Positions 37,822 through 47,586 of a DNA stretch of 64,000 nt are shown piece by piece; within the stretch, counting starts at the first letter, position 1; each line of letters opens with the position of its first letter. The notes beneath the pieces are model-generated. The model worked only from the letters and a program-made list of their open reading frames with translations, ran no database searches and was not told the origin of the DNA. A program made the translations under genes and the position numbers. Origin of the DNA: Cercophora sp. LCS_1 (taxonomy: Eukaryota > Ascomycota > Sordariomycetes > Sordariales > Lasiosphaeriaceae); the NCBI GenBank assembly GCA_036250225.1, contig JAPZLL010000003.1:868001-932000 (forward strand), written 5' to 3'.

Positions 37822-38991
37822 ATGGCTACGACTGTCTCCGTCACGCTTCCCGAGCCGTTTGCAAGTATCCCGCGCGAGACGCTGACCTTTGGTCCCTCCC
37901 CCATCCAGCACCTGCCCCGCATCTCCCAAGCGCTGGGGGGCAAGGTGAATGTGTACGCCAAACGCGAAGATGTGAACTCGGGTCTTGCCTATGGAGGGAA
38001 CAAGACGCGGAAGCTAGAGTGAGCTCGTCTCGTCCTACCCGCCTGCGGTCACCTGTGACAAGGGAAAATGTGTAGGTAACCAGAGAACAGATATCTCGTC
38101 CCCGAGGCCCTCGCCCAAGGATGCGACACCCTCGTCAGCATCGGTGGCGTGCAGTCCAACCACACCCGTCAGGTCGCCGCCACGGCTGCCAAGCTTGGTC
38201 TCAAAGTTGCTCTGGTGCAGGAGCACTGGGTCGATTGGATCGATCCAGGCTATGAACTTGTCGGCAACATACAGCTTTCCAGGCTTATGGGTGCCGATGT
38301 GAGGCTTGATCCGTCTGGCTTCGGTATCGAGCACAAGCAGACATTGGCCAAGCTCAAGGACGAGCTGGCTGCTAATGGCTCTCGGCCGTGTAAGTTATCC
38401 ACAGCATACACGATTTAGTTTCTAACCAATTCAGATTATATACCCGCGGGAGCGAGTGACCACCCCCTCGGAGGCCTCGGCTTCGCACGGTGGGCATTCG
38501 AAGTCGAGGCGCAAGAGAAACAGCTAGGAGTGTTCTTCGACACGATCATTGTGTGCGCCGTGACCGGATCGACCATGGCAGGCATGGTAGCTGGCTTCAA
38601 GTTGGCCGAGAAGCTGGGCTCGCGCAAGCGCAAGGTGGTGGGCATCGATGCCTCGGCCAAGGTCAAGCAGACCTTTGACCAGGTGTTGCGGATCGCGAAG
38701 CAGACGGGGACAAAGATAGGACTCCAAGAGGATGATATCACAGAGGCAGATATCATTCTCGATGACAGGTATCACGCGGGGACGTACGGCATTCCCGACG
38801 CGGAGACAATCGCAGCGATCAAATTTGGCGCTTCGACAGAGGCATTTATCACCGATCCGGTATATGAGGGCAAGAGTTTAGCGGGCATGCTCGACATGAT
38901 CAGAAAGGGGGAGGTTGGCGAGGGAAGCAACGTGCTGTATGCGCATCTTGGTGGTCAGCTTGCTCTCAATGCGTACTCCAAGCTGGAGTGA
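37822..38991 (+). CDS. acdS: 1-aminocyclopropane-1-carboxylate (ACC) deaminase
   Basis: This PLP enzyme opens ACC, the ethylene precursor of plants, to 2-oxobutyrate and ammonia, so ACC can serve as a nitrogen source. Three exons (37822-38018, 38091-38389, 38435-38991) encode 350 aa, the usual family length. Introns are GT-AG and the joins give RKLEYLVPEAL and SRPYYIPAGAS. The PLP-binding lysine is K61 in AYGGNKTRKLEYL. SIGGVQSNHTRQVAA, QEHWVDW and AGASDHPLGGLGFARWAFEV match ACC deaminases rather than generic D-cysteine desulfhydrases. TGSTMAGM is the phosphate-binding loop. A cytosolic location is expected, with no signal peptide. The next gene on the same strand, 592 bp on, is an MFS anion carrier and could supply the substrate; that is inference. 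The symbol follows the bacterial name. Confidence 0.92.
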
Positions 38992-39583
38992 AAGTGCATC
39001 GTACTGGGAAGGATTTGGTGATGCTTGGCGAACTGCTTGTGTCGTTACATCGGGTGTTGGGGTTCGGTTCAGCCCTTTGAACCCCCACTCCCGAGTCGTT
39101 GATGAAATACAAACGCGGCTTCCGCGGATTGAAAAATCGAAAAATGTGTAGCACGAGTGAAGATGGCGGTTTGGTGGTGGGTCGGGAAGCTGTTGTTGGG
39201 TAAATTTTGTTGACCGATGAGGTAAGAGGTGTCTGCAGAGTGGAAACCGGCGTCTTGTCGACCATGGGGGTCGCCCAGCCCACAATCGACAACAGAAGCA
39301 TGTGGGACTGCATGTGTCGTAGAAATAGAAGCTTCCCATCCACTTTTGGCATTCCCCATTCTTCCCATCCTTTTTTCCGTTATCCACAACCCGCATTTTT
39401 GAGATTCAGACTCACATCTCGTCAAATCCGGTCCTTGAGAACTTCGGCCCCGATCTCGGCCCACATCAGCCAGCCCTAATTTTTTGGAGTGCAAGTGCGA
39501 TCACTAGTAGCTGGATTGGTGTTGGAGCAGACCCGACCAGAAAAGGCCGTTAGCAAGCATCTCCATTGCTTTTTGGCCCGAGT
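38992..39583. other. Spacer between ACC deaminase and MFS gene
   Basis: These 592 bp contain the 3' UTR of the deaminase and the promoter/leader of the transporter. No feature stands out. Confidence 0.5.
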
Positions 39584-41326
39584 ATGGCTCAGCAGGGGGC
39601 TGATTCGCCAGTGGGCGATGAGAAGGGTCGAGATGTTGAGAAGGTGCTGGCTTCTGAGGAGCATTCGCCCGACTTAGCCAAGGGCACTCCGCAGGCTGCT
39701 ATTCAGGATTTTGACGTTGAAAGAGTCGAGCGCGTGTACAAGTACGGTATGGCTCCTTCTATGAGCGGCCCTTTTGCTGATATCAGTCCACAGGAAACTA
39801 GACTTTCGCATCATCCCGGCCTTCTGGGTGCTGTACTTTCTCTGCTCTGCCATCCGGTCCAACATTGGCATTGCTCAGACGATGAATCGGGATGTTGGCC
39901 ACGATCTGATGTCGGTCCTGCGGTTGACGCCTAAGGACACTGCAACTGCGCTGACCCTCTTCTACGTGTCATACGTCCTGTTTGATCTGCCGTCCAACCT
40001 GGTCATGAGCAAGCTCAGCCCTCGGGCGTGGATGGCCCGCATCGTCTTTGCGGTGGGCCTGATAGGCACTTGCTTTGCCGCGGCCAATGCTGCCTGGAGC
40101 GTGAAGCTGCTTCGATTTCTGCTGGGTGTCGTTACTGCCGGCATGTGGCCAGGCATGGCGTATTATCTCACCCTGTTCTACCCGCCTTCGCGAACCGGCA
40201 AGCGAATCGGCATGTACTTCACAGCCTCGCAGGTCTCGGCCGCTGTTGTAGGGCTTGTGTCGGCTGGCTTCCAGCAGATGGATGGTCTTGGAGGGTTGGT
40301 GGGCTTCCGGTGGATGTTCTTGATCTACGGCCTCCTCGGCATGGTTCTTGGCGTCGTGTTGCTCTGGTGGCTGCCTGACCGACCACTGGCTCCTGGGGAG
40401 ACTCGTACTAGAAGCAGATGGCTGAAGTGGCTCCCAACGAGCCCCGAGGCGCTCACTGGAGAAGACGCCATAGTTCACTACCACGATCTCCGGAGAGTCT
40501 ACCACGCCCGGCCCTGGAATCTCAAGGATCTTGGATATGTCCTCATCGACTGGCGACTCTGGCCACTGGTTCTCATGTACTTTGGAGTTGTCGGTGTTGG
40601 AATCGGCACCCAGCTTTACGGCAACATCATCATCGCCTCCATCAACCCCCAGTTCACCGGTGTGCAAATCAGCTTGCTCTTTGCCCCGATCTGGATGGTA
40701 CGTGTTCCTGGTGTGCCTGCGACTGGCTAGCCCGCTGACGAGCGTAGATGGACTTTGCTGCCATCCTGTTGGTCGTGCCGGTCTCTGACCGGTTTCACCG
40801 ATACCGCGCAGTCTTCTTCTCGGCAGCCGTGTGCATCCAGATTGCTGGTCTTCTCACCGTCACGTTTGCCTTGTCCAACCTCTGGGCGAGGTACGGCGGC
40901 CTATTGTTGATTGGCTTTGGCCTTGGTCCCACGGTTCCGATCTGCATGACTTGGACGAACGAGATCTTCCAGAAGCGCCACAGGGAGGTTGGCGTCGCTG
41001 CCGCCTCCGCTTTGGTTTCCGGTCTTGGGAATCTAGGCAGCATCACGACCACGTACGCCTTGTATACGGGATGGCCTGAGGATGCTGCCAAGGGTCCGCA
41101 TCAATATCGTCGCAGCAATTTTACCATGATCGGAATCCTCTGCATCAGTATTGCCAGCAGCTTGATCATGACTGTTCTCCTCAAGATCTTTGGCAACAAC
41201 CCCAGCCAGAAGATAGCTGGTGTCAAGGGGTCGCCAGCCGAGTCGGCGGACGAGTTTTTAGACGGTGCTGCTCGCCGCGAGGCCCAGCAGAGGGGCTTCA
41301 AGCGGATGTGGTGGAGCAAATCTTAG
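39584..41326 (+). CDS. MFS transporter, allantoate permease (DAL5)-type anion:cation symporter
   Basis: Three exons (39584-39741, 39794-40697, 40748-41326) encode 546 aa. The introns are 52 and 50 bp and the joins read VYKKLDFRIIPAF and APIWMMDFAAI. After a charged cytosolic N-terminus of about 52 residues come about twelve hydrophobic segments. Family marks include KLDFRIIPAFWVLYFLCSAI, IRSNIGIAQTM, YVSYVLFDLPSNL, TAGMWPGMAYYLTLFYPP and NIIIASINPQFTG. This is the fungal anion:cation symporter branch, which carries allantoate, vitamins, nicotinate and other carboxylates across the plasma membrane. The substrate cannot be read from sequence. Lying directly behind ACC deaminase on the same strand, it might import ACC or a related amino/organic acid. 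Confidence 0.9.
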
Positions 41327-41615
41327 GCGTCGCCCTTGAGAAGGGCAAAGGTGGGAGCTGGGGCGAGCCTGCGGTGCACATGTCAACAACCATCGCCATC
41401 CTAGCCGGGAAAGAGGAGGCTTCGTTTCACGACATTCGTTCGACAACAGGTTTCGGACTTATCAATATTTTGAATACTTTTCGTTTGAGTTTATGTCCTG
41501 GTCTGGCATAGACAGGTGCCTTTTCATTCGAGGGAGACACAAACGTTCCCGCTCGTCCTTCAAGGCGATGAGGAGGTCGGGCTGGGAACCCTCGATCGAT
41601 GGAGGTTGGACACCT

Positions 41616-41925
41616 CGACAGTGACAGTGCCGCTGCGCCATCGCTGGGAAAAGGCGCCATGGAAAGCTTGGAGGGTTGAGGCGACAATGCTCTTGCGCTA
41701 TCGCTTTCGACCTTTTCACTGGGATCTTGGCAAGGCGGTTTGGAGGGATTTTCCTTTGGTCGGGTTGCGTTGCTGCTTCATATGATACCCCATTTGTGTT
41801 TAGATACGCTGTCACGTCCGAGGTCTTCGCCACTCGACAGCGAAAGTGCTTTTACGCCATCGCTGGGACGGCGTGTTGGGACCGAGACTTTGGCTGGCGA
41901 CAATGCTTCTACGCTATCGCAGGGT
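41616..41925. repeat. Degenerate short repeats containing a GCTATCGC-like core
   Basis: Related blocks occur at about 41627 (GTGCCGCTGCGCCATCGCTG), 41687 (ATGCTCTTGCGCTATCGCTT), 41846 (GTGCTTTTACGCCATCGCTG) and 41903 (ATGCTTCTACGCTATCGCAG). Neighbouring copies are 57-60 bp apart. The flanks are much more diverged, so this looks like an old decayed array. Confidence 0.55.
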
Positions 41926-42621
41926 CGGTCTCGTGGGCGTTTGTTGGATACGGATATCCTGGAACAGAAGAGGGAGACTGGTCTTTCGTTGAAAGCTGCT
42001 CGTCAGGTTTGGCGTGGTATCATAATCGAGTCGTTGATCCCTCAAACCTGCTACTGTTCTTGAACCGATGATTGCCCGGGCTCCGTCGCCATGGATAGCA
42101 CAAAGTTTCCAAGCGTTTGTTTAGCTAGGAGCGAATTGGTGTCCGCTCTCCACTCTTTTGATGAGTTTGGGCACGGACCAGCGATACTTGAGAAGAAACA
42201 TGAAGCTACAGCGTGACGCCAGAAACGGCTGACATTACCCGCTTTTTATAATGCTGACGTCTTTATCAGCTAGTGCCACGAAGTAGCGCCAGGTAAGTAG
42301 GGTGACCTGACGCATCAAGGCACCAACGTTTCGTTGCTCCAGCACGTGACTCCTCTAGACTCAGCATTTTCCCGGTCCAACATTCTCCTCCATACAGGAT
42401 CATCGCCCGCGAGCTCGTCCTAAATTTCCACCTTGCCTTCAGCAAGGCAGTTTCTGCGTGTCGCACGACTACTTTCCGGAGGGACGTGATTCTCGTGCAC
42501 ACCAGCGGAAACACCGCCAATGAACATGCCTCGAATTATGCGCGGTTGCCGCCTGGCGCCTGGCGGATAGGCGCCCACGCGGACAAAACGCCCAACGAGC
42601 GGGGTTGGGCAGAGGCCTCTT

Positions 42622-42648
42622 GACGACGACGACGACGACGACGACGAC
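42622..42648. repeat. (GAC)n trinucleotide microsatellite
   Basis: Nine tandem GAC triplets lie about 240 bp upstream of the HNWD start codon. Confidence 0.9.
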
Positions 42649-42884
42649 AACCGCCTTCGACTCCCTCAATCAGACCGACCGAGATTCAAGCTACACATCT
42701 CGACAGCTGCTTACGGTAGGTACGTCTTGTCTGTCTGGCAGCTGCCACAGTTTCAGCTGCTGATTAGTTGTACCGACAGTCCCGCGCACATTAGCCGTCC
42801 GGTCAGGCGCCTGCCTGCTTTTTCCCACCGCCGAACATTCGTATGGATAGCTACCGAGAGAACTGAGCTGGGCGGTGTTGTGCA

Positions 42885-45800
42885 ATGCGACTCCTGGAAC
42901 GTGACGATACTGGTGGGGTCCGGTTGACAGAGGACCTCCCCAACAACAAGATTCCGCCGTATGCGATACTTTCACACACATGGGGCGACGGGGAGGTCCT
43001 CTTCAGCGACATGATGGACGGTACAGGCAAGAACAAAGTAGGCTACGCTAAGATTCGATTTTGTGGAGATCAAGCCTGGCGCGATGGGTTGAGATTCTTC
43101 TGGGTCGACACATGCTGCATCGACAAGTCAAACAGTGTTGAGCTTCAGGAGGCGATCAACTCAATGTTTCGTTGGTACCGCAATGCAATCAAATGCTACA
43201 CCTATCTCGTGGACGTCTCAATCTCTTCGTCCGACGCTGATGATAAGTCCATCTGGGAGCCGGCTTTCCGAGTGAGCAGGTGGTTCACCCGGGGGTGGAC
43301 TCTTCAAGAGCTCATTGCTCCAATATCAGTCGAATTCTTCTCTGTGGAGGGAGTGCGTCTTGGGGACAGGACGACTCTGGAGAAAGTTACTCACGATGTG
43401 ACGGGGATTCCACTCGAGGTCCTCCGAGGAGTGCCTCTGTCAGATTTTAGTGTCGATGACCGAATGACATGGATCGAGAACCGTATGACAACACGCGAAG
43501 AAGACATGGCATACTCGCTTTTCGGCATCTTCGATGTCCAGTTGCCTCTTCTCTACAGTGAGGGAAAACAGAAAGCATTTAGACGGCTGCGAGAGGAAAT
43601 CAGCAAAGCTTCAAAGACTGAGCAAACTTTCGATGAGGCCGAAGCTCGCTGTCTGGCCGATCTGCATGTCACCGACCCACGCCACGACAAGAAGCGTATC
43701 GAAACGGCAAAGGGCGGCCTCCTGAAAGACTCGTACCGTTGGGTCCTCAGCAACACCCAATTCCAGCAATGGCACAACGGCGAGGACAATCGACTTCTCT
43801 GGATCAAAGGCGACCCCGGCAAGGGCAAGACCATGTTGCTTTGCGGCATCATAGATGAGATGGAGATATCTGCCCCGTCCTGCCTGCTGTCCTTCTTCTT
43901 CTGTCAAGCAACCGATTCACGCATCAACAACGCCACTGCGGTTCTACGCGGATTAATCTACCTCCTTATCAGCCAACAACCAGCACTTATCTCACACGTA
44001 CGAAAGCAGTATGATCTCGCAGGGAGAAGCACATTTGAGGGCACGAACGCGTGGGAGATCTTGTGCGAGATCTTCACTGCTATCCTGCAAGATCCGGTGT
44101 TGAAGACGACTTATTTGATCATCGACGCGCTTGACGAATGCGTAACAGACTTGGCGCGGCTCCTCAACCTGGTCGTCCAGTTGTCATGTGTATCTTCTCG
44201 TGTCAAGTGGATAGTCTCAAGCCGCAACTGGCCGGAGATCGAGGAACAGTTGGCAATGGCGGCGCAGAATGCCTGGCTAAGCCTTGAACTCAATGGCGAA
44301 TCCGTGGCCACCGCCGTTGCCATATACATCGACCACAAAGTCCTTCACTTATCCCACCTGAAACGGTATGACAACAAAACGGAGACCATTGTGCGCGATT
44401 ATCTTTCCTCCAACGCGAATGGGACATTTCTCTGGGTGGCCTTGGTCTGCCAAGCACTTGCGGACCCCAAGGTTCGGAAGCGGCAAACCCTGGCAAAGTT
44501 ACGCACATTTCCGCCCGGGCTAGATTCACTGTATGCGCAAATGATGGAGCAGATTGTTCTCTCCGAGGATGCAGATCTCTGCAAGCAAATACTTGCCGTC
44601 ACCACGATTGTTCACCGGCCCATCAGCCTTCGGGAACTTACTGCTCTTGCCGAGATGCTGGACGACATTGCAGATGATCCGGAATCCTTAGAAGAGATTG
44701 TCAAGGTCTGCGGTTCGTTCTTAACCCTTCGGGAACAACTCGTCTACTTTGTCCACCAATCCGCCAAGGATTTTCTGTTCGGCAAGGCCACACACCAAGC
44801 TTCTCGAGACGCTTTCAAGTGGACCTTTCCTCTGGGGGTGGAAGTGGTAAACCACATCATCTTCTCAAAGTCACTTAATGCAATGTCTACGGTCTTGCGG
44901 CGCGACATGTACGACTTGAAGGCACCGGGATTCCCAATCGACCAGGTTCAAACGCCATCTTCAGACCCACTAGCCACAGTTCGGTACTCGTGCGTCTTCT
45001 GGGCTGACCATCTCCGCGACTCGATTTTCGACAAAGACATGCCGCAATACAACACACTGGATACGGTCCAGACCTTCCTTGAGAAGAAGTATCTTTACTG
45101 GCTCGAAGCTCTCAGTCTACTCCGAGCTATGTCGGAGGGTATTATGGCCATAAGACAGCTTGAAGGCCTACTTGTAGGTGTTAGTTACTAAAGCTAAAGA
45201 ACTATACTAACAAAGATGCAGGGGCGTGCTGATCAAACACATCTAAAGGCCTTTGTTCGAGATACATATCGGTTCGCTCTCTCCTACAGATGGATAATTG
45301 AGCAAGCTCCTCTTCAAGCATACGCTTCAGCCCTCGTATTTGCACCGGCTTGCAGTCTGGTGAAAAGGAAATTCAAAGCGGAAGGGCCCAGCTGGCTCAG
45401 TACGAAGCCAGTAGTAGAAGCGGACTGGAATGCATGCCTACAGACGCTCGAAGGCCACAGCAACTGGGTTAAGTCGGTTGCCTTTTCACCAGATGGCCAA
45501 CAGCTTGCATCCGGTTCCGGCGATACTACTGTAAAGCTCTGGGATCCCGCTTCGGGGGAATGCGTACAGACGCTCAAAGGCCACAGCGGCTCGGTTAATT
45601 CGGTTGCCTTTTCACCAGATGGCCAACAGCTTGCATCCGGTTCCTACGATACTACTGTAAAGCTCTGGGATCCCGCTTCGGGGGAATGCGTACAGACGTT
45701 CGAAGGCCACAGCAGCTCGGTTAATTCGGTTGCCTCGTCGCTGGATAATTTAGGGGGATACAGGTACGGTTTAGGAAAGGACGGAACGTGGATTATTTGT

Positions 45801-45929
45801 AACCGCCGGAACGCGTTATGGTTACCACCGGAATACCGCCCATTCTGTTCTGCCGTCCAAGGGCGGATGATATCCATCGGCTGTTCATCGGGACGAGTCT
45901 TTAGCATCGGCTTCTCGCGAGATGTTTAG
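42885..45929 (+). CDS. HET-NACHT-WD40 (HNWD) NLR-type incompatibility protein
   Basis: Two exons (42885-45173 and 45222-45929) encode 998 aa. The 48-bp phase-0 intron has a GTAGGT donor and a TACTAAC branch site. The N-terminal HET domain (about 25-215) shows PPYAILSHTWGDGEVLF, FFWVDTCCIDK and RGWTLQELIAP. The NACHT ATPase has Walker A GDPGKGKT at 309-316 and Walker B LIIDALDEC at 411-419. A helical region follows to about residue 835. Then come two complete 42-aa WD units (838-879, 880-921), a partial third, and the normal family C-terminus (WLPPEYRPFCSAVQGRM). This is the architecture of Podospora het-d/het-e/het-r genes: WD arrays recognise a partner, NACHT oligomerises, and HET triggers cell death or growth arrest in vegetative incompatibility. 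All signalling residues look intact. The WD array is far shorter than in reactive alleles. Confidence 0.95.
45444..45745 (+). repeat. WD40-coding tandem repeat, 126-bp unit
   Basis: Units start at 45444, 45570 and 45696, exactly 126 bp apart. The first two differ at 7 of 126 positions. The third matches for about 45 bp and then diverges into the unique C-terminal coding sequence. The near-identity shows recent duplication or concerted evolution. Confidence 0.95.
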
Positions 45930-46123
45930 TACATTTCAACTCTCTTTTCCTTCATCCTCTTTATTTCTTTTTCCTAGCTTGACACCAGAAGGGTCCGGGA
46001 AGATGGTTTTTTTTATAGATACTATGGAAATTCTATCATTTTCCATCGATGTCGAGATGATTACGTAGTTTGCTTTGAGAAGGCAAGATAAACGGCTTCA
46101 GTTCTCTTGACGCCACATGTGAT

Positions 46124-47100
46124 ATGACGGAGGCGAATTTGCTTGCGGCTGTTTCCCGGCTCGGTGAGTCATCCGTCGCGCGAGAAGAGACATCGCCATT
46201 CGCGCACGATCTGCCTTCGCTCTGCATCTCTCGGGCAACGGATCCAGACGACTCCGCAAATGATTGGTCTAGCAGCGACGAGCCGCAACACCAACTTCAT
46301 AATGCTGCTAGTTCCGCGAGACAGCCAGTTCGTGGCGCGAGGTTGCCGCAGCGGAGTGAGTTGCGACCTGCTCGCAACACCCTCCCTTTCGTGCCATATG
46401 AGGACTGGGCCCCAGGCCAGTCATATGAAGAACACACACCCACTTGCATGCACTACATCATGGAATGGAAGTTGACACTGAACAAGAGAGTAGCGGCTAA
46501 GCAGACCGAAGAAAACCTTGTGGTTGCTCTAAGCGATTTCTGGTAGAAGGAGCTGGCATTTAAGATCGCTAATATTGTGCAGTCGACGGGCAAGTCGTAT
46601 AGAGCCGACGCAACGACGATTGTCATCTCCGTGAACGACCGCTCCGAGAGGGATATAACAAAGCACTTCAAAGAGCTGTGGAGAGGCAACTCCAATCGTG
46701 GGGCCACCTTCTCTGCATTGGCAAGACCTTGCGGGTCAACGTCTCGTTTAACTATGCGGAAAGTGGAAAAACGGGCCGTACCGCTGGACGGGGGGCTACT
46801 GCCACTCAGCTCGTCGAGAGGGATGTTCGGCTCGATGCGGAGCAGGTAGCCTCTGGTGCGCCGGACGCCTGGAGGCAGGTGTACACAATCTTTAGGTGCC
46901 TAAAACCCCCGTGCAATCGGGGACCCTACTGTTGGCAGGATCCCAATACCAAGAAGCATTACAAACCCATGGGTCATCACTTGAGGAATTTTGCCAAGTT
47001 CGTACAGCAAGGCTGCACACTGGAGAGACACAGCGACGTCCTACAGGACATCCGGATGCAGCTTTATGCCGAGGACCAACTGTCACGACCCAGGTCATGA
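46124..47100 (+). pseudogene. Decayed gene of an uncharacterised fungal family
   Basis: One protein-like sequence is spread over two frames. 46124-46546 (+2 frame) ends at TAG after VVALSDFW. The same frame resumes at 46547 (KELAFKIANIVQSTGKSY, then TTIVISVNDRSERDITKHF). Near 46670-46685 it shifts to another frame (SWGHLLCIGKTLRVNVSFNY, then DAWRQVYTIFRC, CNRGPYCWQDPNTKKHYK, HHLRNFAKFVQQG), which ends at 47100. The Cys/His-rich PPCNRGPYCWQD...HHL segment could bind zinc. I recall similar hypothetical proteins scattered in ascomycete genomes, but I know no function. One nonsense codon and one frameshift argue for a pseudogene. The 3' end appears to be replaced by the LTR-like sequence starting at 47081. 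Confidence 0.65.
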
Positions 47101-47586
47101 CCTCAAGGAGGGAGCACGGACCAACTATGGAACGCCAATCATTGGGCCCGGGGTGCAACGACCCACAAAGCCCCGGCGAGCCAATCAGGATGGACCCGAA
47201 GACCCGGGGCAAAGAGCCCGGGTCCTCGGGGCAGGGAACCACACAGAACGGACCCGGAGACCCGGGGCAAGAGGATCGGGTCCTCGGACCCGCAATCAAC
47301 ATAGGTATCTAGTTACGATAGTTGTGCCCACAACTGTGTGAGGACTCTTGGATCCTCACGCTAGCAATACATTGTTCTTGAACACCGCTCAGTGAGACCT
47401 ATTGTCTGGGACCTCTGGGTCTACGATCCGCTTAACAGTGTATCCCCCTTCGAGAGTTGTACTAGCCTTCACTCAGTCACCTTGCACCTACCTTACTTAG
47501 AGCATTGGACCTTGTCCGCTCTTACGATCTGTCTTTACCAGGGTCACAACGGTGGACCTGGAGCAGGCCGTAACACTATTTTAACA
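47081..47586. mobile_element. Possible solo LTR or LTR fragment
   Basis: The stretch starts TGTCACGACCCAGGTCATGA, a form common at the 5' end of fungal Ty3/gypsy-type LTRs. It can be ended at a TAACA near 47586, giving TG...CA termini and about 506 bp. Inside lies a 58-bp-spaced direct repeat (GGACCCGAAGACCCGGGGCA at 47192 and its near copy at 47250). It interrupts the decayed gene just after LYAEDQ. I found no matching target-site duplication, no primer-binding site and no gag/pol, so the right boundary is uncertain. Confidence 0.35.

Larger units (their letters stand above)
41327..42884. other. Intergenic region, left edge of the accessory island
   Basis: About 1.6 kb lie between the MFS gene and the HNWD gene. 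The region holds degenerate short repeats (41616-41925) and a (GAC)n tract, both listed separately. Open frames here have repeat-derived composition and I do not accept them as genes. Confidence 0.5.
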
